Positions 1 to 6,536 are shown, numbered from the stretch's first letter. The stretch is 8,112 nt of DNA from JAVRLB01 sp049965455 (GCA_049965455.1 JBMFWH010000057.1:1-8112), one strand, 5' to 3'. Numbers and translations are program-made. The notes: generated by a model from the sequence alone, not told the origin.

Positions 1-78
1 TGTAGCTTCTTTGAACTGCCTGGCAGTTTCAATGAGCGTTTTGTCATATGGGAGTTTCAGTTTAATAGTTCTGAACAC
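1..78 (-). CDS. tnpB: TnpB (IS200/IS605 family OrfB), N-terminal fragment cut by the window edge
   Basis: Reading the minus strand from a GTG at 78, 26 codons stay open to base 1. The peptide begins (M)FRTIKLKLPYDKTLIETA and continues RQFKEAT. The basic start followed by a K-L-P/leucine pattern and a helix ending in F-x-x-A is the usual opening of TnpB proteins, the RNA-guided nucleases (RuvC-like fold) of IS200/IS605 and IS1341-type elements. An in-frame TAA lies at 84-82, so the start must be downstream of it; GTG 78-76 is the first usual start codon. A weak TATA-like stretch (TTTTAATGAT on the minus strand, near 105) sits about 27 bases upstream, which fits a leaderless message. The catalytic domain and zinc finger lie outside the window, so activity cannot be judged. 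The assignment rests on a short but characteristic N-terminus. Confidence 0.72.
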   Translation of the reverse strand, partial: MFRTIKLKLPYDKTLIETARQFKEAT

Positions 79-110
79 TATTTATTAGTATAGCAAAATT
101 ATCATTAAAA

Positions 111-179
111 TTTTCCATTGATGGAAGTCCGTGTATCTCCTCCCTAAAGGTCGGAGTTTTACAGCTTCCCTCAAACTCC
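111..179 (-). mobile_element. Probable terminal region of the tnpB element, with nested hairpins
   Basis: Three inverted repeats sit just upstream of the tnpB start. TTCCAT (113-118) and ATGGAA (121-126) are separated by 2 bases. CTCC (137-140) pairs with GGAG (153-156), with an inner CC/GG pair (143-144 with 149-150) and a TTTA loop on the minus strand. GGAGTTT (153-159) pairs perfectly with AAACTCC (173-179) across 13 bases. The second and third share GGAG, so they exclude each other. On the minus strand the second reads stem-CCTTTAGG-stem followed by GGAGATACAC, which recalls the subterminal hairpin of archaeal IS1341/IS605 ends. The exact element border and target site cannot be fixed from one end. 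Confidence 0.45.
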
Positions 180-310
180 TAACAATAATATAATAATCAT
201 TCATAAAAAATAAGATATTACCAACGGGATATGAACAGATTTCATGAGTGCATGATATTTATAATGAGGATTATTCTTGACTAAGATATAATTGACAACT
301 TTCTAATATG
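180..310. other. AT-rich spacer without a visible gene
   Basis: This spacer lies between the element-like hairpins and the signal peptidase promoter. I see no open frame with a credible start and no RNA gene. It is mainly A/T with several ATAAT words. Confidence 0.6.
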
Positions 311-325
311 AAAAATATTTTATAG
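311..325 (+). promoter_or_regulatory. TATA box and BRE-like element of the signal peptidase gene
   Basis: TATTTTATAG (316-325) is preceded by an A-run (311-315) that can serve as BRE. Its centre is about 26 bases upstream of the ATG at 347, the spacing expected for a leaderless archaeal transcript. No Shine-Dalgarno sequence precedes the ATG. Confidence 0.6.
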
Positions 326-346
326 TATCATAAATTATAGAACGCA

Positions 347-1147
347 ATGGTAAAGAAAGATTCTTTAGATGCTATAAGAGCTTTGTTGATAACCATAATA
401 GCTATTGCATTGATTTTTATAGCATTATTCGCATATTCTGGCATATGGCCACCAGTTGTAATTATAGAATCTTCAAGTATGCAACATGGAAACCAGTGGC
501 AGTATGGTGTAATTAATACGGGTGACATAGTAATTGTAAAAAAAGTGACCGCTGTATCCAGCATCATTACCTATGTGCAGGGCAGAGAAACGGGATATAA
601 AAGCTATGGGGATTATGGAAATGTGATAATCTATACCTCTCCTACTGGAGAGTCAATAATACACAGAGCCATATTTTATGTAACATGGAATAATACAGTT
701 CCGGAAATTACCGGAGAACAAAAAGCAAATAGCTTTATGATAATATATGGGCAGGATGTAATAATAAAGGATATGGGATTTTCGCACCGGAACCTGCTCG
801 TGAACCTCAGCCCATTTGTTGGCGAAGCAGGGTTTGTTACCATGGGAGACAATAATCTTGCTAATCTTCCTCTCTCAAATTTTAAAGGATACGTAGTATG
901 CGAAGCTGCTGATGAAAATGTTGGCATTTCAAGCACGCTTGTAAACATTCATATGATCGAGGGAATAGCGCAAGGTTGGCTACCCTGGTTCGGGGATATA
1001 AAGCTGATCGCTACAGGAAATACACACTATATCCCATCAGACAGCTATTATTATCTGACCATATCATTAATAATTCTGTTCTCAATTCCTGTTATATACG
1101 ATATCACAGCAGGATATATCAAGAAGCAGAAAGGACTAAAGAAGTAA
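347..1147 (+). CDS. Signal peptidase I, archaeal/ER (Sec11-like) type
   Basis: Membrane serine protease (266 residues) that cleaves signal peptides from secreted preproteins on the outer face of the membrane. Residues 11-32 form the N-terminal anchor. The nucleophile motif follows at 41-45 (ESSSM, Ser44 before Met). Next come the GDIVIV box (59-64), the IIHRAI box (104-109, His106) and TMGDNN (165-170, Asp168). His106 in place of the bacterial catalytic lysine marks the archaeal/ER class. Residues 234-252 form a second, C-terminal membrane segment with a lysine-rich cytosolic tail. The ATG is the first start downstream of a well-placed TATA box. The 3' end overlaps the convergent cdc6 gene by 12 bases. 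A T-run at 1208-1214, inside antisense cdc6, may end the transcript. Family assignment is firm; the precursor substrates are unknown. Confidence 0.93.
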   Translation: MVKKDSLDAIRALLITIIAIALIFIALFAYSGIWPPVVIIESSSMQHGNQWQYGVINTGDIVIVKKVTAVSSIITYVQGRETGYKSYGDYGNVIIYTSPTGESIIHRAIFYVTWNNTVPEITGEQKANSFMIIYGQDVIIKDMGFSHRNLLVNLSPFVGEAGFVTMGDNNLANLPLSNFKGYVVCEAADENVGISSTLVNIHMIEGIAQGWLPWFGDIKLIATGNTHYIPSDSYYYLTISLIILFSIPVIYDITAGYIKKQKGLKK

Positions 1148-2380
1148 TGTTTGCTTGGCAAATCCAAAATTGCCTAATGCTGAAAAATATTCGTCTTTTA
1201 GCAACAATTTTTTTATTTCGGAAGGAGGTATGGACAGCTCTATGATCTTAGTTCTACCATATCTCCCGAAAGATTTGACCTTAGTGCGCATTAATCCGAG
1301 CATATCCAGTTCAGATATCAGGTCTGTTATTCTTCTCATAGTAAGAGTGGGAAATCCCACTTTCTGTGTAATAATTTTATAACCATCAAATAGCTCAGAA
1401 GTGGTTAGCTGGGATTTACCAGCTTCATAATGGAGGATAGCGCACAAAAGCACCAATTTTGATTGCGGCGGCAAGGTATTGATAGTTTCTATCACTGTAT
1501 CTATCTCCAGCTTGGATTTAGCAGCTATAATATGTTTTTCCTCAATTCTGTACTCTCCATCCTGGCTTGCTATATCTACTGCATATCTTAGAAGATCTAT
1601 TGCTCTACGTGCATCGCCATGTTCTTGAGCTGCAATACTTGCTGCGAGCTTAATAGCGGAACTGTCCATGTATTCAGTTAAGTTTGAGCTCTCCACGCGT
1701 TCCAGCAAGATGTCTTCAATCTGTATCGCGTTATAAGGGCCAAAAACTATCTTTTCCTCATTCAACCTGCTTTTAACCCTGGCATCAAGATACTCTGTAA
1801 ATTTAAGCTCGTTAGATATCCCCAGCAAAGATATCTTGCTGTTTTTTAATTCCGAGTCTAAAAACAAGAGCCTGTATAATATGTCGTCTCCAGCATTGAC
1901 TATTAATCTATCTATTTCGTCTAGGATTATTATTAAAACCCCGTTCCATGTATCGATATTGGCTTTAACAACATTGTATACTTTGTCCAGAGGCCAGCCT
2001 GTAAAGGGGATCTGTTCTTCACCGCCTATATAGTTACCTATCGTTTGCAAAATGGAATATGTACTATCAATCATCTCACAGTTGATATATATGTATTCTA
2101 ACTTTTTCTTGCCATAAAATTTCTCTGCCTTTTTCAGCTCTCTGCCTATGTATTTAGCCACGGCTGTTTTGCCGGTTCCTGTCTTGCCAAATATCAGGAT
2201 GTTTTTTGGCTTTTCCCCATTTAAGACGGTATAATATTCTCTTGCCAGCATATCTATCTCTCGTTCTCTATGTGGCAATCTGTCGGGTATATACGAACTT
2301 TCCAATACTTCTTTCTTTATTTCAAATTTTGAGGAAGTACTGATATATTTCTCAAATATCGTTAACATCCTAAATTTCAC
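1136..2380 (-). CDS. cdc6: Cdc6/Orc1 replication initiator ATPase
   Basis: AAA+ ATPase (414 residues from the GTG) that binds origin DNA and takes part in loading the MCM helicase. In order: Walker A GKTGTGKT (65-72), Walker B LDEID (153-157), sensor 1 around LLGISNE (Asn190), the arginine-finger region LDARVKSRL (198-206) and sensor 2 GDARRAIDLL (255-264). A winged-helix DNA-binding domain (about 302-393) carries the usual LPPQSK opening and a GRYGRT wing. The motif IPDRLPHRERE (31-41) is typical of archaeal Orc1/Cdc6. Length is normal for the family and nothing is broken. The start is uncertain: GTG at 2380 or ATG at 2368 (four residues shorter). Neither has a good Shine-Dalgarno sequence. 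It lies 92 bases behind hflX and has promoter-like elements of its own. Origins often lie next to cdc6 genes, but no clear origin-box array is visible here. Confidence 0.95.
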   Translation of the reverse strand: MKFRMLTIFEKYISTSSKFEIKKEVLESSYIPDRLPHREREIDMLAREYYTVLNGEKPKNILIFGKTGTGKTAVAKYIGRELKKAEKFYGKKKLEYIYINCEMIDSTYSILQTIGNYIGGEEQIPFTGWPLDKVYNVVKANIDTWNGVLIIILDEIDRLIVNAGDDILYRLLFLDSELKNSKISLLGISNELKFTEYLDARVKSRLNEEKIVFGPYNAIQIEDILLERVESSNLTEYMDSSAIKLAASIAAQEHGDARRAIDLLRYAVDIASQDGEYRIEEKHIIAAKSKLEIDTVIETINTLPPQSKLVLLCAILHYEAGKSQLTTSELFDGYKIITQKVGFPTLTMRRITDLISELDMLGLMRTKVKSFGRYGRTKIIELSIPPSEIKKLLLKDEYFSALGNFGFAKQTLLL

Positions 2381-2407
2381 ACCGGTAAAAACGATATTAG
2401 ATTAGGA

Positions 2408-2468
2408 CTACATATACCTTTTTTAACTGAGATTATTACCAAAATGTTTATATTACTTTGAAAAGTAA
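2408..2468 (-). promoter_or_regulatory. Promoter region of cdc6, with two TATA candidates and an inverted repeat
   Basis: On the minus strand there are two TATA-like sequences. AATATAAACA (about 2445-2454) would start RNA near 2422, giving a leader of about 40 bases. GGTATATGT (2410-2418), preceded by an A-run, would start it near 2388, giving almost no leader. A perfect inverted repeat, TTACTTT-GA-AAAGTAA (2453-2468), abuts the upstream TATA where a BRE or operator would lie. A T5 run on the minus strand (2391-2387) could also end hflX messages. Confidence 0.45.
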
Positions 2469-2472
2469 CATA

Positions 2473-3693
2473 TTAATCCAGATCAAATATATAATTTAGA
2501 TCCTGTAGCTTTTTATTGTATTTAGAATTCATTTTAAATTTAATATAATATTTATCTTTTTTCTCAATTTCTATCAACTTCCCGTATTCATATATGAAAG
2601 ATAATAAAGGGCCGTAATCCACATTGTCTCTGATTGCAAAATCATACTCTTTATCAAATTCAATGGATTGTTCAATTGCCTCCAAGACCTCTTCGATATG
2701 CTCGTTCTGCTTTGCGGATATCAGAATTACCTCTGTTCCAAAGCTTTGAGCATATTCAACTTTTCTCTCTATTTCAGCAGGTTTTAAATCTATTTTATTT
2801 ATTATCGTGATTATTTTGGACTTAGAGTGCTCTTTTAGAATCTGATACGAAAGATCGAATTTTTTATTAAAAACGTCTAAAGGATCAGTGCCATCAATAA
2901 TCAAAAGCACGAGATCGGACCTGTATATCTCTTCTAACGTAGCGCTAAAAGATTCGATCAACCATGGCGGTGTATTTTTGATAAAACCGACAGTATCTGT
3001 AATTAGCACTTTTTGCTTTAATTTTACTTTTGCTATTTTTGGAACCAGCGTTGAAAACATGCGCCCTTCTATCAACACGTCCTCTCCCGACAAAGCTTTC
3101 ATTAATGTGCTTTTACCGCTGTTTGTATATCCGGCCAGACTGACCAAAAAATAGCCTTTTTCATTTCTGTTTTTTCGCTGTATATCTCTCTGTTTTTTTA
3201 TCTTTTCAAGTGTGTCATTTATCTTCTTCATCTTTTTCCTTATGTGATCCAAGTACTGTGAAGCATCATATTCTCCAGCCGCCATAAATCCTGGATGCTC
3301 TCCTTTTTTAGACTTGTGCACCCATTCTTTCAGTAGCGGAACCTCATACTTCAGTTTAGCCAGCTCAGTTTCTAATCTTGCTTCAGTGCTTTGTGCCCTG
3401 TCCCTGAATATCTCGATAATGAGCCTGATCCGATCTTCAACTTCTATATCCAGCTCTTTTTCAAGGTTATACCACTGCGTAGACTTCAAATCCCCGTTAA
3501 TAATAACTATTTCGGCATTGTACAAGTTCTTTATTTTTTTAATATATTCAAGCTTTCCGAAGCTGATAAAGTATCTAGCAGTGTTCTCTTTAAAATACAC
3601 AGTTTCTAGGATATTAAGATTCAAAGATTCTGCAAGAGATAAAAACTCTTCATCATGTTCCTTACTGACTAATATCGCTCTTTTTTCATCCAT
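2473..3693 (-). CDS. hflX: HflX-family GTPase
   Basis: Cytosolic GTPase (406 residues) of the HflX family, which binds the large ribosomal subunit and in bacteria splits stalled ribosomes. The N-terminal domain (1-135) has the family pattern around LEKELDIEVEDR and a conserved ARLETELAKLKYEVPLL stretch (105-121). A helical linker (about 145-178) follows. The GTPase domain has G1 GYTNSGKST (188-196), G2 FSTLVP (213-218), G3 DTVGF (233-237), G4 NKID (299-302) and G5 SAK (326-328). The bacterial glycine-rich GxxGPGETQLE loop is replaced by HPGFMAAGEYDASQY (133-147), which I believe is the archaeal form. The ATG lies inside the 3' end of folC (25-base overlap), suggesting one message and coupled translation. 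A GGAG sits 10 bases upstream of the ATG. Confidence 0.93.
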   Translation of the reverse strand: MDEKRAILVSKEHDEEFLSLAESLNLNILETVYFKENTARYFISFGKLEYIKKIKNLYNAEIVIINGDLKSTQWYNLEKELDIEVEDRIRLIIEIFRDRAQSTEARLETELAKLKYEVPLLKEWVHKSKKGEHPGFMAAGEYDASQYLDHIRKKMKKINDTLEKIKKQRDIQRKNRNEKGYFLVSLAGYTNSGKSTLMKALSGEDVLIEGRMFSTLVPKIAKVKLKQKVLITDTVGFIKNTPPWLIESFSATLEEIYRSDLVLLIIDGTDPLDVFNKKFDLSYQILKEHSKSKIITIINKIDLKPAEIERKVEYAQSFGTEVILISAKQNEHIEEVLEAIEQSIEFDKEYDFAIRDNVDYGPLLSFIYEYGKLIEIEKKDKYYIKFKMNSKYNKKLQDLNYIFDLD

Positions 3694-4928
3694 TCTTCTA
3701 GCTCTCCTAACAAATAAAAAGATCCAGTCACTACTATAAAGTCTGAACTGCCAATCGCAAATTTGTACGCTTCAACTGGATCCTTAAAAGCATACACGTT
3801 TTTAAAAAACTTTTTAGCTTCTTCTTTCAATAATTCTACATCTTTTTTCCGTATATCCTTAACTTCAGTTACTATTACACTCTGAGAAATCTTGCTTAAA
3901 ACCTTGAGAAACTCCAATGAGTTCTTGTCTTTTAGCTGGGTCACAAGCAATAATGGTTCTTTCCTATAGAATCTTTTGATTGTATCAACCAGCACTTCGG
4001 CTGCTCCCGGATTATGGGCAACATCAAATATGATCAATGGGGATCTGCTCTTTATTTCAAATCTACCATTAATCCTAAAGTTTCTAAATCCAGTTTCTAT
4101 ATCATCTCTTGATATGTCTACACTGGAAAACTCTAACATACCCAGTGATACTAGGGCATTTTTCATCTGATACTCACCAGGGACTGAAATAGTTATGTTA
4201 TAGTTCTCTTTCATCCCTTCCACGTAAAAACTGGTTCCTGATTCAGATATCTCTACCTGCTTAGGCTTATATAACTCTCCAATAGAAAAATATGGAGCAC
4301 CTTTATCTTTCGCTATTTTTTTTAGCGTTTCTAGAGGTTCTGGGGCTATTTGCCCGAATACTACTGGTTTTTTTGATTTTATGATCCCTCCCTTTTCACG
4401 TGCAATGTCCGTTAGTGTATTTCCTAATTTGTCGGTATGGTCGAATGATATAGAAGTAATTCCCGCCGTTTCTGGGACTATTATGTTTGTTGCGTCAAGT
4501 CTGCCTCCCATCCCAACTTCTATTACTGCATATTCAACATTCTTACTCTTAAAATAATCAAATGCCATAGCTGTCGTTACCTCAAAAAATGTTGGCTGAG
4601 ATCCTTCTTTTGCAAATTTTTCGATGACTGGTTTTTTCCCCTTGATCCAATTACTCATATATGAATTCTCTATAAAGTGATCCATTGCCATGACCCGTTC
4701 ATTAAAATTCAGTATATGAGGGGAAGTATAAAGCCCTGCCCGATATCTATTTTTAAGGATTGAGTAAAGCATAGTGCAGGTAGATCCCTTCCCGTTTGTG
4801 CCAGTGACATGAAAAGATTTGAAAGATAGTTGTGGATTTTGAAGTTCAGAAACAAGATTCTGCATCGTGCTTAATTCTAGTTTTACTCCATATCTGGATA
4901 GTGAATATAGATACTCTAGATCTTCCAT
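3669..4928 (-). CDS. folC: Folylpolyglutamate synthase / dihydrofolate synthase (Mur ligase family)
   Basis: ATP-dependent ligase (419 residues) that adds glutamate to dihydropteroate and/or reduced folates in the cytosol. Visible motifs: P-loop GTNGKGS (43-49), YTSPHILNFNER (67-78), EVGMGGRLDATN (137-148), DHTDKLGNTL (163-172) and AREKGGI (176-182). Lys179 is at the position of the carbamylated lysine. The inter-domain motif PGEYQMKNA (250-258), GRFEI (288-292), DVAHNPGA (302-309) and the C-terminal GSFYLLGEL (402-410) follow. Length is that of a full FolC. A TATA-like TTTTTTAATA (4960-4951 on the minus strand) is centred about 26 bases upstream of the ATG, so the message is probably leaderless. 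Whether the archaeal substrate is folate or another pterin cannot be told from sequence. It is the first gene of the folC-hflX unit and is divergent from the regulator gene. Confidence 0.93.
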   Translation of the reverse strand: MEDLEYLYSLSRYGVKLELSTMQNLVSELQNPQLSFKSFHVTGTNGKGSTCTMLYSILKNRYRAGLYTSPHILNFNERVMAMDHFIENSYMSNWIKGKKPVIEKFAKEGSQPTFFEVTTAMAFDYFKSKNVEYAVIEVGMGGRLDATNIIVPETAGITSISFDHTDKLGNTLTDIAREKGGIIKSKKPVVFGQIAPEPLETLKKIAKDKGAPYFSIGELYKPKQVEISESGTSFYVEGMKENYNITISVPGEYQMKNALVSLGMLEFSSVDISRDDIETGFRNFRINGRFEIKSRSPLIIFDVAHNPGAAEVLVDTIKRFYRKEPLLLVTQLKDKNSLEFLKVLSKISQSVIVTEVKDIRKKDVELLKEEAKKFFKNVYAFKDPVEAYKFAIGSSDFIVVTGSFYLLGELEEWMKKERY

Positions 4929-4950
4929 ACAGTGAGATATTTCGAATCAG

Positions 4951-4960
4951 TATTAAAAAA
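4951..4960 (-). promoter_or_regulatory. TATA box of folC
   Basis: TTTTTTAATA on the minus strand lies about 26 bases from the folC ATG at 4928, at the canonical archaeal spacing. No Shine-Dalgarno sequence is visible before the ATG. Confidence 0.5.
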
Positions 4961-5088
4961 TTGCTTTTTATGATCTTCTCTAAGAATAATAACTATGTGC
5001 GCCCAATAAGTTTCAATCCAGTTTCTATTACTCCAAAAGATTGTAAATATATTTTTTTAGTTTAAAATTTCGTTGTTTGTCGATATTG

Positions 5089-5097
5089 TTAAATATC
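5089..5097 (+). promoter_or_regulatory. TATA box of the helix-turn-helix regulator gene
   Basis: TTAAATATC is centred about 28 bases upstream of the ATG at 5121. This supports a leaderless start there and argues against the upstream in-frame TTG at 5073. Confidence 0.45.
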
Positions 5098-5103
5098 AGC
5101 ATG

Positions 5104-5117
5104 ATATAATATTATAT
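5104..5117. promoter_or_regulatory. 14-base perfect palindrome, candidate operator
   Basis: ATATAATATTATAT is self-complementary over 14 bases and lies between the TATA box and the ATG at 5121, covering the expected transcription start. A repressor binding there would block RNA polymerase. The gene downstream encodes a helix-turn-helix protein, so autoregulation is a reasonable guess. The palindrome is pure A/T, so chance is not excluded. Confidence 0.3.
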
Positions 5118-5120
5118 AAT

Positions 5121-5801
5121 ATGAAAATAGAACTCGAGGAAAAAATAGCTGGGGAGATAGTTTTATCAGATCATCCGGGATTGACTATCAAAAAATGGCG
5201 TGAACAATTTAAAGTTTCCCAACAGGAACTGGCTAAAATCATGAATATATCTTCATCAGTAATAAGCGACTATGAAACTGGCCGTAGAAAATCACCCGGA
5301 GTATCTGTGGTTAAAAGGATAGTTGCTTCTATAATACTTGTCGATCAAAACAAAGGCGGGGAAATTATAAAGAGATATACAGAGTCATATGGGTCAGATG
5401 CTATCCTGGACATAAGGGAGTTTAAGAGCGGTATTAAAGCCTCTGAAATTGTTGAAAAAATAGAGGGTAAAAACTATACTGAAAACATAGATCTTTCACG
5501 AATAATTTTTGGATACACAATAATTGATAGCATAAAGGCCATTTTAAGTTTCAATGCATATGATTATTTGAAAATATATGGATGGAGTAATGAACGTGCC
5601 TTAATTTTTGAGGGGGTAAAATATGGAAGATCGCCATTAATAGCAATTAGGGCCCATCCTCTAAAACCAGCATTGATAGTCTTTGCTAGGCCAGATAATG
5701 TGGATCCTCTGGCTATTAAGCTAGCAGAGCTTGAAAATATACCTCTTGTCTCTACAAAATTGGATATAAATACCCTGATAAACAGGCTTAGAAAAATTTA
5801 G
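5121..5801 (+). CDS. XRE-type helix-turn-helix transcriptional regulator with C-terminal effector-like domain
   Basis: Predicted DNA-binding regulator (226 residues). A helix-turn-helix spans about residues 24-57: KKWREQFKVSQQELAKI, then SSSVISDYETGRRKSPG, the recognition helix and the basic SDYExGRRxSPG ending seen in archaeal XRE regulators. Residues 95-125 form a linker. The C-terminal half (130-226) contains KYGRSPLIAIRAHPLKPALIVFARP and DPLAIKLAELENIPLV, which looks like an alpha/beta ligand- or partner-binding domain found in euryarchaeal predicted regulators; its ligand is unknown. The frame is open back to a TTG at 5073 (242 residues), but the ATG at 5121 has a well-spaced TATA box and leaves the HTH domain complete. 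The stop is 5 bases before the next gene, implying co-transcription. Targets are unknown; folC-hflX and its own promoter are the nearest candidates. Confidence 0.82.
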   Translation: MKIELEEKIAGEIVLSDHPGLTIKKWREQFKVSQQELAKIMNISSSVISDYETGRRKSPGVSVVKRIVASIILVDQNKGGEIIKRYTESYGSDAILDIREFKSGIKASEIVEKIEGKNYTENIDLSRIIFGYTIIDSIKAILSFNAYDYLKIYGWSNERALIFEGVKYGRSPLIAIRAHPLKPALIVFARPDNVDPLAIKLAELENIPLVSTKLDINTLINRLRKI

Positions 5802-5806
5802 ATCGG

Positions 5807-6316
5807 ATGTGTAATGAGATGGATAGAAGAATAATATTGATCGGTGCAATCATTGCGGTTATCAGCATATTGTTACTGGTCCTTTATGTACCTATCACGA
5901 CACTCAGCGCAACACAATTGTCTGAACAGTATAACAAAAGTAATGGCACATATGCATATTCAGAAGGAACGATTCAGAAAATTTCAGGAACTATTGAAGC
6001 AATAAGATATATTCCTTCATTCAATCTTACCTTGGTTACCTTAAACAACGGAGACGGATCATGGCTGGCAGTATTCGGAAATGTCACTAGCAAACTAAAC
6101 GTCGGAAATGACATAATTGCTGTTGCAACATTGATTAAATTACAGTTTCCACTTAGAGTTTATCTTGATGTTATAACTGGAAGTTTTCTGCAATATGCGT
6201 GGTTTTGTAATGTTCACAACATCATTTTCTCTGGCAGTTATGATTTATTTTTCAGCATATTCATTGTGCTAGGTGTGTTAATTGCGTTATTCGGTGTTTT
6301 TAGAAAAAGACAATGA
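5807..6316 (+). CDS. Small membrane protein with an OB-fold-like extracellular domain, function unknown
   Basis: A 169-residue protein with a membrane segment at each end: 8-30 (strongly hydrophobic, preceded by DRR) and 145-164 (followed by FRKRQ). Both ends should be cytosolic and residues 31-144 outside. The outer part is beta-rich: GTIQKISGTIEAI, then LTLVTLNNGDGSWLAVFGN, then KLNVGNDIIAVATLIKL. This order resembles an OB-fold of the kind found in CcmE-like or nucleic-acid-binding domains; that is a pattern judgement only. Asn-Xaa-Ser/Thr sites (residues 44, 46, 73 and 92) in the outer part would allow glycosylation. ATG 5807 starts 5 bases after the regulator stop; ATG 5819 (four residues shorter) is equally possible, and neither has a clear Shine-Dalgarno. 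The tight spacing implies an operon with the regulator. Confidence 0.72.
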   Translation: MCNEMDRRIILIGAIIAVISILLLVLYVPITTLSATQLSEQYNKSNGTYAYSEGTIQKISGTIEAIRYIPSFNLTLVTLNNGDGSWLAVFGNVTSKLNVGNDIIAVATLIKLQFPLRVYLDVITGSFLQYAWFCNVHNIIFSGSYDLFFSIFIVLGVLIALFGVFRKRQ

Positions 6317-6396
6317 TCTGCAGAAAATGAAGAACCAGTTCGATGCAATGTTACTATGACAGAAATAAAGCGTTAAATTTATTACTATTTCCTTGC

Positions 6397-6402
6397 TTTT
6401 TT
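6397..6402 (+). terminator. T-run downstream of the regulator/membrane protein operon
   Basis: A T6 run about 80 bases after the stop of the membrane protein gene, in T-rich surroundings. Archaeal RNA polymerase ends at such runs without needing a hairpin. Confidence 0.35.
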
Positions 6403-6502
6403 ATTATGTATTAAAGTGCATTGGTGATAGTTTTTCTTTAAAAAGTACATACCCCCTACACTTTTAATATCTTGGAGATCCACTACTTTCCGATACTTTT
6501 TA

Positions 6503-6516
6503 GTTATGAGTATATA
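6503..6516 (+). repeat. Direct repeat copy 1 (14 bases)
   Basis: GTTATGAGTATATA, identical to bases 6689-6702 and 186 bases away. This copy contains the start of the TATA box at 6511-6518. Confidence 0.6.
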
Positions 6517-6520
6517 AAGG
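6511..6520 (+). promoter_or_regulatory. Orphan TATA box in the gene-poor tract
   Basis: TATATAAAGG is one of the best archaeal TATA matches in the window. Transcription would start near 6540. No start codon lies there; the first ATG (6564) opens only a 20-codon hydrophobic frame ending at 6626. The promoter may therefore drive a short non-coding RNA, or be a remnant. Confidence 0.4.
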
Positions 6521-6536
6521 TGGTCTAACGATTTGT

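Noticed and set aside
676..948. Minus-strand frame inside the signal peptidase gene
   Set aside because: Antisense shadow; the plus-strand frame carries the catalytic Ser, His and Asp motifs.
976..1245. Plus-strand frame overlapping the signal peptidase 3' end and cdc6
   Set aside because: Out-of-frame shadow of two well supported genes, with no promoter or ribosome site.
2381..2472. Replication origin next to cdc6
   Set aside because: Only 92 bases, one inverted repeat, no repeated origin boxes or separate unwinding element; kept only as a low-level note on the palindrome.
3314..3739. Long plus-strand open frame opposite hflX and folC
   Set aside because: Ser/Phe/Leu-rich low-complexity product typical of the antisense of lysine/glutamate-rich coding sequence; hflX has all GTPase motifs on the other strand.
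5009..5033. GTTTCAATCCAGTTTCTATTACTCC resembles part of some archaeal CRISPR repeats
   Set aside because: Only one copy, no regular spacing, no second repeat or cas gene in the window; it lies between two divergent promoters.
5073..5120. N-terminal extension of the HTH regulator from TTG 5073
   Set aside because: Would cover the TATA box at 5089-5097 and the palindrome; the peptide (FVDIVKYQHDIILYN) is not part of the HTH fold, and ATG 5121 is well spaced from the promoter.
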